Assembly: GCA_903642275.1 (NCBI GenBank)
Contig: CAHJWK010000004.1
Location: forward strand, 1-64,000
Direction of reading: 5' to 3'
DNA length: 64,000 nt
From: Chitinophagaceae bacterium
GTDB taxonomy: Bacteria; Bacteroidota; Bacteroidia; Chitinophagales; Chitinophagaceae
The notes below the pieces were generated by a model. The model searched no databases. It was given only the letters and a program-made list of their open reading frames with translations, and was not told where the DNA came from. Below are positions 9,072 through 17,478 of the stretch, one piece after another. The translations under genes were made by a program, and so were the position numbers. How positions within the stretch are numbered: position 1 is the stretch's first letter; the number at the start of each line of letters is the position of its first letter.

Positions 9072-10067
9072 TTAACCAAACAAACCGCCTTTCTTTAAAG
9101 ATTTTGTTCCTTCGCCAATTTTATAACCATTCTGATAAATCTGAATTTTATAATCACCCGTTTGATACTTACCGCTTTCTGGCTTCCAGTCAAAACTTAC
9201 CGGCATGCGCTGACCCTGTTGATACTGAACGTCAACCTTATTGGTAAACACTTTTTCACCTTCATCACGTGTTTGAAAAGTACCACTGCCGTTTGCAGGA
9301 ATAGTGATTGGATGACCATCAGGACCTGTTACACAAACATATAATTCTTTGGTGCCGCTCGGTGCTATTCGGTTTTCATCAAGCATAAAAGATACTCTGA
9401 ACACGTCTGCTTTTTTTGCAGTAGTAGTTACTTTTTCTTTACCACTTCTTTTAATATCAAGTGCCGTAATATCAACATCAGAAGCATGTAGGGTTGAACC
9501 AACATCTTCAACCTGAGCCTTAGCTGCCTGTGTTGTAGATAAGTCTTGCTCAACACGTGTTTTTTGTGCAGTAATTGTATCTCTTTGTGTAGTCAAATCC
9601 TGATTAGCTGTAGTTAAAGTTTGATTCTGCTGCTTCAATTGTTCTACCTGTGTTAACAAATCAGTAATCTTACCATTTAATTCTTTAATCATTGAACGCG
9701 CCCTGCCAAGGTCAGCATTTTTTTTGCTCAGTTCCGTTTTAATACTACTTTTTAAACTGTCAATACTTGATTGTTGTAAAGCAAGGTCACCTTTTAACTT
9801 CGTATTAGAGCCTGTTAAAGAATCCATTCTTGACAGCGCATCGTTATATTCTGTTTCTACGGCGCTGCGGGATGAGTCTGCAACTGTATACTGAGTAGTT
9901 AATGTTTTAATCTGTTCACCTGATTTATTCTTATCATAAATTATATAACCCCATGTACCAACCAACGCCGCTATTAAAATACCATACACTAATTTGCGGT
10001 TATCTTTAGGTGGTTCCTGGTTGGGTTGGTTGCCTGGAGATGCCGAAGGATAATTACTGTAACTCAT
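9072..10067 (-). CDS. membrane-anchored coiled-coil protein of unknown function
   Basis: The 331-residue protein has a proline-rich cytosolic start (SASPGNQPNQEPPKD), one membrane helix (VYGILIAALVGTWGYIIYD, about residues 28-46), then roughly 140 residues of heptad-rich coiled coil (LQQSSIDSLKSSIKTELSKK, TTANQDLTTQRDTITAQKTR). A compact C-terminal beta domain (about 195-331) contains FRVSFMLDENRIAPSGTKEL and is glycine-rich at the end. Proteins of this layout recur in Bacteroidota, but I know no assigned role. It is divergent from the exonuclease gene with a short shared spacer. A role in envelope organisation is only a guess. Confidence 0.8.
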   Translation of the reverse strand: MSYSNYPSASPGNQPNQEPPKDNRKLVYGILIAALVGTWGYIIYDKNKSGEQIKTLTTQYTVADSSRSAVETEYNDALSRMDSLTGSNTKLKGDLALQQSSIDSLKSSIKTELSKKNADLGRARSMIKELNGKITDLLTQVEQLKQQNQTLTTANQDLTTQRDTITAQKTRVEQDLSTTQAAKAQVEDVGSTLHASDVDITALDIKRSGKEKVTTTAKKADVFRVSFMLDENRIAPSGTKELYVCVTGPDGHPITIPANGSGTFQTRDEGEKVFTNKVDVQYQQGQRMPVSFDWKPESGKYQTGDYKIQIYQNGYKIGEGTKSLKKGGLFG

Positions 10068-10100
10068 AGTTAATTATTATTTGATTTTAAAAGAAATATT

Positions 10101-10826
10101 TTGATTACCACGATATCGCTTTTTAATTTATTACTTATTGATATAGAAACGGTTCCTTGTTATGATTGTTATGACATGCTACCTGATAACTTAAAAATAC
10201 TCTGGGGCGACAAAATTTCCAAAACCATGCCAGAAAACATACTGCCCGAAGCCAGTTATTCATTGAGAGCAGGTATTCTTGCTGAGTTTGGAAAAATCAT
10301 TTGCATTTCCACAGGATACTTTTATGAAAATACAGATAAACAAATCTGCCTTAAAATTAAAAGCATTTATAATGATGATGAAAAGATTTTATTAACTGAA
10401 TTTTTAAAAATAACGGATGCGTTTTACAAAGTAAACCGTTTCCAGTTTGCAGGCCATAACATCAGGGAATTTGATGTTCCATATATCTGCCGCAGGTTAT
10501 TAATAAATAATATTGAATTACCTTATTACCTGCAATTGCATGGCGCCAAACCCTGGGAAATAGAAATGGTGGATACATTACAATGGTGGAAGTTTGGCGA
10601 TTATAAAAATTATATATCGCTGAATCTACTGGCAAATGTTTTAAACATTCCAACCTCTAAAACAGATATGGATGGAAGTAAGGTACGTGATGTTTATTAT
10701 AATGAAAAAGATCTTGAACGCATAAAAACTTATTGTGAAAAAGACGTGATGGTTGTTGCCAATATATTGCTGCGTTTTAAAAATTTACCCTTACTGCAGG
10801 ATGAATGTGTTGCCATTATTAAATAG
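10101..10826 (+). CDS. predicted 3'-5' exonuclease, PolB-like (DNA_pol_B_exo2 type)
   Basis: The DEDDy exonuclease motifs are all visible: LLIDIETVP (ExoI Asp and Glu), FAGHNIREFDVPYICRR (ExoII Asp) and YCEKDVMVVANILLRF (ExoIII Tyr and Asp). At 241 residues it matches the stand-alone exonuclease domain, with no polymerase part. The first ATG in frame would remove ExoI, so translation must start earlier; the TTG at 10101 is the only reasonable candidate. It is expected to act on DNA or RNA 3' ends in the cytosol. Specific substrate and pathway are unknown. Confidence 0.85.
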   Translation: MITTISLFNLLLIDIETVPCYDCYDMLPDNLKILWGDKISKTMPENILPEASYSLRAGILAEFGKIICISTGYFYENTDKQICLKIKSIYNDDEKILLTEFLKITDAFYKVNRFQFAGHNIREFDVPYICRRLLINNIELPYYLQLHGAKPWEIEMVDTLQWWKFGDYKNYISLNLLANVLNIPTSKTDMDGSKVRDVYYNEKDLERIKTYCEKDVMVVANILLRFKNLPLLQDECVAIIK

Positions 10827-10856
10827 CGATACCTTCTTATAATTGATAAAAGCAAC

Positions 10857-10864
10857 TATATTTG
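10857..10864 (+). promoter_or_regulatory. TAnnTTTG -7 promoter box of tRNA-Phe
   Basis: TATATTTG matches the Bacteroidota -7 consensus TAnnTTTG and sits ten bases before the mature tRNA 5' end. A matching -33 TTG was not assigned with confidence. Confidence 0.7.
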
Positions 10865-10874
10865 CAGCCCATTT

Positions 10875-10947
10875 GGTGCGGTAGCTCAGTCGGTAGAGCA
10901 AAGGACTGAAAATCCTTGTGTCGGCGGTTCGATCCCGCCCCACACCA
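10875..10947 (+). tRNA. tRNA-Phe (anticodon GAA)
   Basis: A 73-base cloverleaf: D stem GCTC/GAGC, anticodon stem AAGGA/TCCTT with loop CTGAAAA (anticodon GAA), T stem GGCGG/CCGCC with loop TTCGATC, discriminator A, no encoded CCA. The acceptor GGTGCGG/CCACACC has one mismatch, C5 opposite A68. All other invariant positions fit. Confidence 0.95.
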
Positions 10948-10960
10948 CTAAAATCACAAT

Positions 10961-10988
10961 ACCGTCTCATAATTCATGAGGCGGTTTT
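10961..10988 (+). terminator. intrinsic terminator of tRNA-Phe
   Basis: ACCGTCTCAT pairs with ATGAGGCGGT (one G-T pair) around AATTC and is followed by a T run. It is correctly placed 13 bases after the tRNA. Confidence 0.85.
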
Positions 10989-11279
10989 TATTTGATATAA
11001 TATCTTGAATAAAATAGTTTGTTGATTTGGAAGTAAGTAACAGATAAGTTGAACTTAAGACCAAGAGCTTTTTTCTTTCTTAGAGTGTGAACTAAAGCAA
11101 CCGAACCATCGGTCAAATATAACAACGTTATTTATTGTAATGCCGGGCATCGCTGTAAAAGTATTCTTACTTATTATACTACTTCATGCCATCTATAAAA
11201 AACTACAATTCAATAGAAGCACAAAATTTTATTGATGCTTTATTGATTGGCGTAATGCTTGTAGCTTGCAGCAACGCAA

Positions 11280-12281
11280 ATGCTATCCTTTCAACATACT
11301 GAATATTTTATTGCATTATTGGTGTTGCTGCCGTTGGCGGCTTTGTTATTTTTTGTTTTAAGATGGAAGAAAAAAGCAGCAGGAAAACTGGGTGATATTG
11401 CGCTCATCAATCAACTCACAAAAAATTATTCTGATAAAAAGTACAGGCTGAAATTTATATTACTGCTTGCATGTATTGTGTTTATAATTATCGCAGGTGC
11501 CAACCTGCGAAAGCCGGTACAAAGTGCCAAAGAAGATACCGCAGGCATTGATATAATGATTGCGCTGGATGTTAGTAAAAGCATGTGGGCAGAAGATGTA
11601 AAGCCATCGCGGCTTGATGCGGCAAAGCAGCTTGCTAATAATTTAATTGACCAGTTAGGCAGTAATCGAGTTGGCCTTGTATTGTTTGCCGGCCGTGCAT
11701 TTTTGCAGATGCCGTTAACTACAGACCTTTCTATTGCTAAACTCTATATTGCCAATGCATCGCCGGATGCAGTGCCTGTGCAGGGAACTGTGTTGGGTGA
11801 TGCTTTACAGGTTTGCGCCAATTCACTAGACACAAAAGAAAAGAAGTTTAAAGCCGTTGTTTTAATATCGGATGGGGAAGACCATGACGAACATTCAAAC
11901 AGGATATTAAAGCAGCTTGCAGATGATGGTGTGGTAGTTAATACTATTGGTGTTGGTACTGTAGATGGTGCGCCGATTAAAGAACCAGGCGCATCAGATT
12001 ATAAAAAAGATAATAACGGGCAAACAGTTATCACCAAACTTAATGAAAAGGAACTGCAAACTATTGCACAGCAAACGGGTGGCAATTATTATCATTTGGA
12101 TGATGCCGCAAAAACATCCGGTGATGTTGCAGCTCTATTAAATTCCATGCAGAAAAAATCAATTGAAAATAAAGGCGTGAAAGAATATACTTCACTGTAT
12201 GCAATATTTGTGTTGCTTGCGTTATTGATATTAATTGCCGAAGTGTTTGTTCCTGAAACCAAAAAATTAAAAACCGTTTGA
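11280..12281 (+). CDS. batB: BatB-like von Willebrand factor A protein
   Basis: Two helices at the start (FIALLVLLPLAALLFFVLRW and LKFILLLACIVFIIIAGANL) anchor a VWA domain with the MIDAS motif DVSKSMWAED and the family stretch SNRVGLVLFAGRAFLQMPLT, plus ISDGEDHDEH and GVGTVDGAPI. A last helix (YAIFVLLALLILIAEVFV) closes the protein. This is the BatB subtype of the Bacteroides aerotolerance operon. The following BatC gene overlaps its stop by four bases. BatA, BatD and BatE genes and the MoxR ATPase usually found beside it are absent here; the next gene is an unrelated lipoprotein. Confidence 0.9.
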   Translation: MLSFQHTEYFIALLVLLPLAALLFFVLRWKKKAAGKLGDIALINQLTKNYSDKKYRLKFILLLACIVFIIIAGANLRKPVQSAKEDTAGIDIMIALDVSKSMWAEDVKPSRLDAAKQLANNLIDQLGSNRVGLVLFAGRAFLQMPLTTDLSIAKLYIANASPDAVPVQGTVLGDALQVCANSLDTKEKKFKAVVLISDGEDHDEHSNRILKQLADDGVVVNTIGVGTVDGAPIKEPGASDYKKDNNGQTVITKLNEKELQTIAQQTGGNYYHLDDAAKTSGDVAALLNSMQKKSIENKGVKEYTSLYAIFVLLALLILIAEVFVPETKKLKTV

Positions 12282-12889
12282 AGTATTGTGCAACGATATT
12301 TTTTGGTCTGATGCATCTTTCCATATTTGCACAACATGCCGGTAATGATATTGCAAAAGGCAATGAAGCTTACCGTAAAGGCAACTATTCATCAGCCATT
12401 GAAAGTTATAAAAATGCACTACGCCAAGAACCTGAAAATAATACGGCACGCTTTAACCTTGCCAATGCTTTGCAGAAGAAAAACGAAACAGAACAATCAG
12501 AAAAAGATTATGATGAAATAATTAAATCGGCTGATGTTAATTCGCTTAAATCTGAATCTAACTATAACAAAGCACTGGCATTCGTAAAAGAAAAAAATCT
12601 TAAGAATGCTGTTGATGCTTTCCGCGAATCTTTGAAACAAAATCCGTCTGATGATGATACCCGCGAAAACCTGCAAAAAGCAATAAATGAACTTAAACAA
12701 CAGCAACAGCAAAATCAGCCCCAGCCAAAAAACCAACCCAAACAACAAAACCAAAAGCAACAAAAGCAACCCCCGCCTAACAAGCAAATGATGCAGCAGA
12801 AATTTAATGAACTGCGCAACCAGGAAAAACAACTGCAAAAGAAATTGCAAAGCAAGAACAGCAACGGCGACCAAACCGAAGACTGGTAA
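12278..12889 (+). CDS. batC: BatC-like tetratricopeptide protein
   Basis: The start is a TTG inside the batB stop region (TTGA overlap), giving a good signal peptide (YCATIFFGLMHLSIFAQ). The next in-frame ATG at 12311 would cut into it. TPR units follow: GNEAYRKGNYSSAIESYKNA, FNLANALQKKNETEQSEKDY and NKALAFVKEKNLKNAVDAF. The C-terminus is extremely Gln/Pro/Lys-rich (about residues 148-190). BatC proteins are periplasmic partners of BatB. Length (203) is near the family norm. The low-complexity tail is typical of this family. Confidence 0.87.
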   Translation: MKYCATIFFGLMHLSIFAQHAGNDIAKGNEAYRKGNYSSAIESYKNALRQEPENNTARFNLANALQKKNETEQSEKDYDEIIKSADVNSLKSESNYNKALAFVKEKNLKNAVDAFRESLKQNPSDDDTRENLQKAINELKQQQQQNQPQPKNQPKQQNQKQQKQPPPNKQMMQQKFNELRNQEKQLQKKLQSKNSNGDQTEDW

Positions 12890-12999
12890 TCTTACACATC
12901 CTTTTAAGTTTATTTAACGCTTGTTAGTTTTAACTGCTAACATCATTTTATATCATAGCTGCATGAAGATAACATCAGCAAACAAAAAAAATATGTATT

Positions 13000-13461
13000 A
13001 TGAAAACAACTTTTACGCTGGTTACCGTGCTGCTTATTACACTATGTTTTACATCTTGTGTTAAAGAGGTTGACGTTATAACACCACCTGTACAAAACCC
13101 AATTACCGGTGCCTGGTATGTAAGTGATGCTTCAAGCAATAATGGTTACGGCTGGGCAAGCTTTAATGCAAACCTGCCCGGTGTATTTAGTTTTTACGGC
13201 GATGGCACCGCGCAATACGCTGACAACCTCGGAACGATGAATGGAGACTGGAGCAGTGATTTTGTGTACACCGATTATTATGATGAATATGGCAACTATG
13301 AAACCAACAGCCATAATGATTTTAAAGTAGATGTTTCAGCAAACGATGGCAGTTATGTTGACCTGAGTTTTGATGACATCATCTTTGCCGGCAACAACCA
13401 GTTTATCGCAACTTATTATGATGGCAAAACCATAGAGCGTTACACATTTACGCGTAATTAA
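13000..13461 (+). CDS. predicted outer-membrane lipoprotein of unknown function
   Basis: A 153-residue protein with a lipoprotein signal (TLVTVLLITLCFTSC, Cys at about residue 20). The mature part contains NPITGAWYVSDAS and repeated aromatic beta-strand-like stretches (FSFYGDGTAQYADN, FIATYYDGKTIERYTFTRN), a pattern typical of small lipocalin-like DUF4488/DUF5004 lipoproteins of Bacteroidota. The assignment to a specific family is uncertain. It stands alone between batC and a repeat array and is followed by its own terminator. Confidence 0.8.
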   Translation: MKTTFTLVTVLLITLCFTSCVKEVDVITPPVQNPITGAWYVSDASSNNGYGWASFNANLPGVFSFYGDGTAQYADNLGTMNGDWSSDFVYTDYYDEYGNYETNSHNDFKVDVSANDGSYVDLSFDDIIFAGNNQFIATYYDGKTIERYTFTRN

Positions 13462-13483
13462 ATTAATCAAAACCCTAAACCCG

Positions 13484-13511
13484 GCAGTTTGCAAGCGCAA
13501 CTGCTTTTTTT
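13484..13511 (+). terminator. intrinsic terminator after the lipoprotein gene
   Basis: GCAGTT and AACTGC pair across a GC-containing loop and are followed by seven T residues. Confidence 0.8.
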
Positions 13512-13607
13512 ATGTTTCTAATAAAGGAATTCTTAACTTTAATACCTGTTACGGCTTGCATCTCTCACCAATATCCGCTTACCTGCATAAATTTTTATAG
13601 CGATTTC

Positions 13608-13859
13608 CTGTAAATCGCAACCGGCGACAGGTTTTTTGTAACCGGCGCCCTGTAAACTGCAACCGGCAGTAGGTTTTTTTAATCATGCACCTTGTAAATC
13701 GCAACCGGCGACAGATTTTTTGCAACCGGCACCTTGTAAACTGCAACCGGCAGTAAGTTTCTGCCATCTGTAACCTTGTAAACTGCAACCGGCAACAGGT
13801 TTTTATCCTCCGGCACTTTGTAGAAGCTAAACGGCAGCCCGTTTTTATATCCGCCCCTT
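13608..13859. repeat. six-copy imperfect 42-bp tandem repeat
   Basis: Units begin at 13608, 13650, 13691, 13733, 13775 and 13817, with lengths of 42, 41, 42, 42, 42 and 43. Each contains TGTAAA followed by GCAACCGGC and a T-rich end. Units 1 and 3 share AAATCGCAACCGGCGACAG, while 2, 4 and 5 share AAACTGCAACCGGCA. In the minus-strand frame from 13870 the 42-bp period gives a 14-residue repeat (KNLLPVAVYKV), broken by the 41-bp unit. The array ends 36 bases before the next gene's start. Confidence 0.92.
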
Positions 13860-13895
13860 AGAGAAAACAATTATAAACAATTAAAAATTTTAATT

Positions 13896-14789
13896 ATGGA
13901 CTTAAAACAAACTGCTAAAAACAACATGTATAAAGCAGTACTTGGCTTTTTATTGAATTTTATTACAGCAATCAATGCCTTTAAACGCGCAGCTGCCGAA
14001 GCAGCAAAATTTACCGGGCTTAACAAAACGCTTGACGGTTACATTGCCCAGCAGCAGGGCAGCACTACCGGCAATACCGGTCAAAAAGATACATTGTTTA
14101 AAAATATGGTGGCGCTTACCGTAAAAGCCAGCCGAAAAACGCTGGTATATGCTATTGACCAGGAAGACGAAAACCTGCAGGCACTTTTTAATGTACAGGA
14201 AAGTGATTTTATAAAGATGCCCGGGCAAACAGCGCTGGCTAAAATTGATAATATTTACAGCGGGCTTCAAAAATTGAGCGGTCAACTGGATGATTACCGT
14301 GTAACAGCAGATGATATTACAGCAATAGGTGATGGCATTACGGCTTATGAAGCTGCTGCCGGTACACCGCAGAATACGAAAGCCGCCATTGAAGCCGGCA
14401 CCAAAGGCATTGAGGCTACCATGCCGCTGATTGATAAATGCCTGCACATTCTGGATGACCTTATTGTGCATGGTATGGATGATGATGCTGACCTGGTGAA
14501 CACTTACCGCAAAGTGCGCCGCATTATAGAAACCGGTACGCGCCATACCGGTTTGATTGCAACTATTAATGATGCTGCAGGCAAAGGCATTGAAGGCGCA
14601 CAAATGCTGGTGCAGGAGCTGAACAAACATGCGCTGAGCGATATACTTGGTGTTGCCGACATAGAAAGCATGAAGCCCGGCATGTATCATGTAATTTTTA
14701 GTGCCGATGGTTATGCGTCGCAAACACAGATTCTAAAAATTGAGCAGGGTAAAACGCTGACAGAGGTTGTGGTGCTGGTGAAGGAGTGA
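13896..14789 (+). CDS. hypothetical helical protein with C-terminal carboxypeptidase-regulatory-like domain
   Basis: The 297-residue protein has no signal peptide or clear membrane span. Residues 1-205 are mostly helical (AKNNMYKAVLGFLLNFITAI, TLFKNMVALTVKASRKTLVY). Residues 220-297 look like a carboxypeptidase-regulatory or CnaB-type beta-sandwich (TGLIATINDAAGKGIEGAQM, MKPGMYHVIFSADGYASQTQ). I do not recognise the family function. A 42-bp tandem repeat array lies in its leader and a strong terminator follows, so it is a single-gene unit. The N-terminal half might bundle or bind a partner, but this is speculation. Confidence 0.82.
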   Translation: MDLKQTAKNNMYKAVLGFLLNFITAINAFKRAAAEAAKFTGLNKTLDGYIAQQQGSTTGNTGQKDTLFKNMVALTVKASRKTLVYAIDQEDENLQALFNVQESDFIKMPGQTALAKIDNIYSGLQKLSGQLDDYRVTADDITAIGDGITAYEAAAGTPQNTKAAIEAGTKGIEATMPLIDKCLHILDDLIVHGMDDDADLVNTYRKVRRIIETGTRHTGLIATINDAAGKGIEGAQMLVQELNKHALSDILGVADIESMKPGMYHVIFSADGYASQTQILKIEQGKTLTEVVVLVKE

Positions 14790-14815
14790 GGTATTTTCTT
14801 ATTTGTTATTGATGA

Positions 14816-14840
14816 GACCCGCCGTGAGGCGGGTTTTTTT
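14816..14840 (+). terminator. intrinsic terminator
   Basis: CCCGCC-GTGA-GGCGGG followed by seven or more T residues; a textbook hairpin closing the preceding gene. Confidence 0.92.
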
Positions 14841-14893
14841 TATTACTTTAAAACTTGTTTAAATAATTAAGTAAAATTGTAGATTGAATTTTT

Positions 14894-16066
14894 ATGATTA
14901 CACAAATTGATATATCAAATTTCAGAAGTATTAAACAGCAAAGCATTAAGCTTAAGAAGTTTAATATTTTATATGGACCGAATGGAAGCGGGAAAAGCAG
15001 TGTGGCGTATGCGCCGTATATAATGCGCAATTTTATGGTTAATCCAAATCAAAGATTGGATAGTTTGTTTAATCTTGGGTTTATAAATTTAGGTGGGTTT
15101 GAGACTGTTTCAAGAAATACTTATGATATAGAATTTACAATTCACGTTAATAAAGACTTTAGTGATGTTTTGAGTAATGTTATTAATTCTGATTATTCTT
15201 TTAATTTGAGTTTAGCTAATGATAATGATGTTATCGGTTCTTATATTTCTTATAAAATTGATAATAGTTACAAAGGCCATATTCGCATCAATCATCCTTA
15301 TACTTTATTAAACAAAGAATCTGTTTTCAATGATATAAAATTGATTTGGAATGGACTTACTTTTCAAACTACAAATAACAAAGTTGAAGATGATAATCTT
15401 GCATATACACTTAATCAGCTTTATGAAGAAATAAAACGAATAGAAGTCATATCCGTAAAAAGAGGTTTTTTCTCTCCTATATTTTCTTTAGAATCGAAAA
15501 CTGATGAAGCATTATTTGCAATGCAGATAAGAGATGAAGGAACAGGCTTCGAATCTAAAATAGATTATTATTTTAAACAACTTTTTAATAAAACATTTCG
15601 CTTTGTTGCAATTCCTGGCAGCACATCGTTTTATTTAAAAACACAAAACTCAAAAGGCTTTACAACAGATTTGGTAAACGAAGGTTTTGGCGTAAACCAA
15701 TCATTATACATTCTTATTAATCTTTTAAAGAAAAGTACCAAACTTGCGTTTATTGAAGAGCCTGAAATTCATTTACATCCAACTGCACAGGCAAAACTTG
15801 TAGATATTTTTGCAGAGATAATTAAGAATGAAAACAAGCAAATTTTTATAACTACGCATAGCGAAAACATTGTTTCTTCTGTGTTGAGTAAAATTGCAAA
15901 AGGTGAATTAAGTACTGATAATGTGCAATTTTATTTAGCCAAAACGGAAGACGATGAAACCAAAATAATTCCGCAGGAAGTAAACAGCAAAGGACAAATA
16001 GAAGGTGGCTTGATGAACTTCATGGAAACCGAACTCTCCAACCTAAAAACCATGCTCGGCGTTTAA
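14894..16066 (+). CDS. AAA15/AAA21-type ATPase of a two-gene module
   Basis: The 390-residue protein is an SMC/OLD-like ATPase. The start is the usual ISNFRSIKQQSIKLKKFN, with a P-loop GPNGSGKSS (about residues 28-36), a Walker B LAFIEEPEIHLHP (about 285-297), and the His switch FITTHSENIVSSV. No TOPRIM nuclease domain follows, so this is the short ATPase form rather than an OLD nuclease. Its stop shares one base with the start of the PIN-like gene (TAATG), so the two are co-translated. Short ATPases paired with a nuclease or toxin are a recurring layout of anti-phage modules. Codons are more AT-rich than in the neighbouring genes. Confidence 0.88.
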   Translation: MITQIDISNFRSIKQQSIKLKKFNILYGPNGSGKSSVAYAPYIMRNFMVNPNQRLDSLFNLGFINLGGFETVSRNTYDIEFTIHVNKDFSDVLSNVINSDYSFNLSLANDNDVIGSYISYKIDNSYKGHIRINHPYTLLNKESVFNDIKLIWNGLTFQTTNNKVEDDNLAYTLNQLYEEIKRIEVISVKRGFFSPIFSLESKTDEALFAMQIRDEGTGFESKIDYYFKQLFNKTFRFVAIPGSTSFYLKTQNSKGFTTDLVNEGFGVNQSLYILINLLKKSTKLAFIEEPEIHLHPTAQAKLVDIFAEIIKNENKQIFITTHSENIVSSVLSKIAKGELSTDNVQFYLAKTEDDETKIIPQEVNSKGQIEGGLMNFMETELSNLKTMLGV

Positions 16067-16539
16067 TGGCAAGAGGCACACACCTAACCATTGATGAATG
16101 GTTTTATCATTGGTTTGATGACGAAGAAAGTTCTTTACTTATTACTGCGTTTTTTGAAAAGCTACTTGAGGTGTGTGATAAGATTGTTCTTCAAAGAGGA
16201 ACTAGATTAGCTAAAAAATTTTATGATTTATGTGAATCTTCAATTTACTATCCGCCTCTTAGTAGAAGGCGTGTAAAATTTTTAATGAATTCAATTATAA
16301 GTAATATTAATAAAGTTCATTGGGTTGATGAAACAGAAAAGTTTTCAGCAGAAATTGTAAATCGTCTTCCGCGTAAAGACGTTTACCTGGTTGAGATGTG
16401 TTCCATGACAGTCGATAAAATTTTAATAACTACTGATAGAACACTCCATCAAAATATTACAGACCTGTATAAAGAGCTTGGAATAATTGTGTTGTTTGCA
16501 GAAGATTTTATAAAGGCTTATCCTGAATTATCATTTTAA
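16066..16539 (+). CDS. PIN-like nuclease partner of the ATPase
   Basis: The 157-residue protein starts with THLTIDEWFYHWFDDEE, where an early Asp after a short hydrophobic strand fits the first PIN acidic residue. Its last third has YLVEMCSMTVDKILITTDRT then LGIIVLFAEDFIKAY, the helix-strand order with a (T/N)D motif seen in PIN domains. No membrane or signal segment is present. The one-base overlap with the ATPase gene argues for a stoichiometric complex. The PIN call is from motif order only; the second acidic residue between the two ends is not certain. A toxin or effector role is inferred. Confidence 0.62.
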   Translation: MARGTHLTIDEWFYHWFDDEESSLLITAFFEKLLEVCDKIVLQRGTRLAKKFYDLCESSIYYPPLSRRRVKFLMNSIISNINKVHWVDETEKFSAEIVNRLPRKDVYLVEMCSMTVDKILITTDRTLHQNITDLYKELGIIVLFAEDFIKAYPELSF

Positions 16540-16611
16540 TTACTTTTTAAGTCTATATCTTATATTATTCCTCCCAAAACAAAATCCTCCCTACATCTGT
16601 TATAACAATAC

Positions 16612-17358
16612 ATGGTATTTCAAACAAAATCATTTCTTGTTATAACCACTTTGCTGGTTGTTATATGTGTGGGTTGTAAAGGACAAACAAAAACAGCAGC
16701 ACACAGCGATAGTTCTTATACTTATACAAACGGCAGCGTTGATGGCATCGGTAAATTTTATATGGGCAGGGAGATTGCGCATGTAATGGGTGCGGCCGGC
16801 AGCGAATGGCTTGAACGCAGCAGCCGCCAGCAGGAAGAACACAGCGACCAGGCGATTGACAGTTTGCCTTTGCAACCGAACAGTACCGTTGCAGATATTG
16901 GTGCAGGCACCGGTTACTATACATTCAGGATTGCGGCTAAAATACCTGCGGGTAAAGTATATGCCGTAGATGTACAGGATGAAATGGTGGCACAACTGCA
17001 AAGCAAAAAGAAGGCAACGCATGCAAGCAATGTGGTAGTAATTAAAGGCAGTGAAACATCAACAAATCTTCCGGCAAATTCTGTTGACCTTGCTATTATG
17101 GTAGATGTATATCATGAGCTGGAGTATCCGCATGAAGTGCTGCAATCTTTATATAAAGCACTTAAGCCAAACGGTAAGTTGCTGCTGCTGGAATATCGTA
17201 AAGAAGACCCGTCTATACCAATAAAAGAACTGCATAAATTAAGTGTGCAACAATCTAATAAAGAACTTGCTGCAAACGGGTTTGTATTGTATCAGCGCAA
17301 AGAATTTTTGCCCATTCAGCATTACCTGTTATATGCGAAAGCCGGTAATAAAAAGTGA
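16612..17358 (+). CDS. exported lipoprotein with class I SAM methyltransferase domain
   Basis: A hydrophobic start ending in VVICVGCKG is a lipobox, so the protein is probably lipid-anchored outside the inner membrane. The rest is a class I methyltransferase: motif I VADIGAGTGYYTFRIA, the acidic loop VYAVDVQDEMVAQL, LAIMVDVYHEL (motif IV position) and LLLLEYRKED. A methyltransferase outside the cytosol would have no S-adenosylmethionine, yet proteins of this layout recur in Bacteroidota and Proteobacteria. Substrate unknown. It is followed by another lipoprotein gene on the same strand. Confidence 0.83.
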   Translation: MVFQTKSFLVITTLLVVICVGCKGQTKTAAHSDSSYTYTNGSVDGIGKFYMGREIAHVMGAAGSEWLERSSRQQEEHSDQAIDSLPLQPNSTVADIGAGTGYYTFRIAAKIPAGKVYAVDVQDEMVAQLQSKKKATHASNVVVIKGSETSTNLPANSVDLAIMVDVYHELEYPHEVLQSLYKALKPNGKLLLLEYRKEDPSIPIKELHKLSVQQSNKELAANGFVLYQRKEFLPIQHYLLYAKAGNKK

Positions 17359-17478
17359 TGAGTTATGAGCGATTATTTATAAGAGAATCTGCAATTGCTT
17401 ATAATCATTATCGCTTCTTTATCTGGAAGAATATATTATACTTGCATCAGAAATAAAATTGATTACACAAGTAAGTAT

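Noticed and set aside
13608-13859. CRISPR array
   Set aside because: Units are contiguous with no unique spacers and there are no cas genes.
13579-13870. Two minus-strand frames encoding a 14-residue repeat, considered as a repeat protein gene
   Set aside because: The frame is broken by the 41-bp unit, there is no promoter or gene start, and the composition follows directly from the 42-bp DNA repeat.
13950-14723. 257-codon open frame on the minus strand
   Set aside because: It is fully antisense to a gene with a good start, terminator and domain pattern; the antisense translation is cysteine/isoleucine-rich with no domain.
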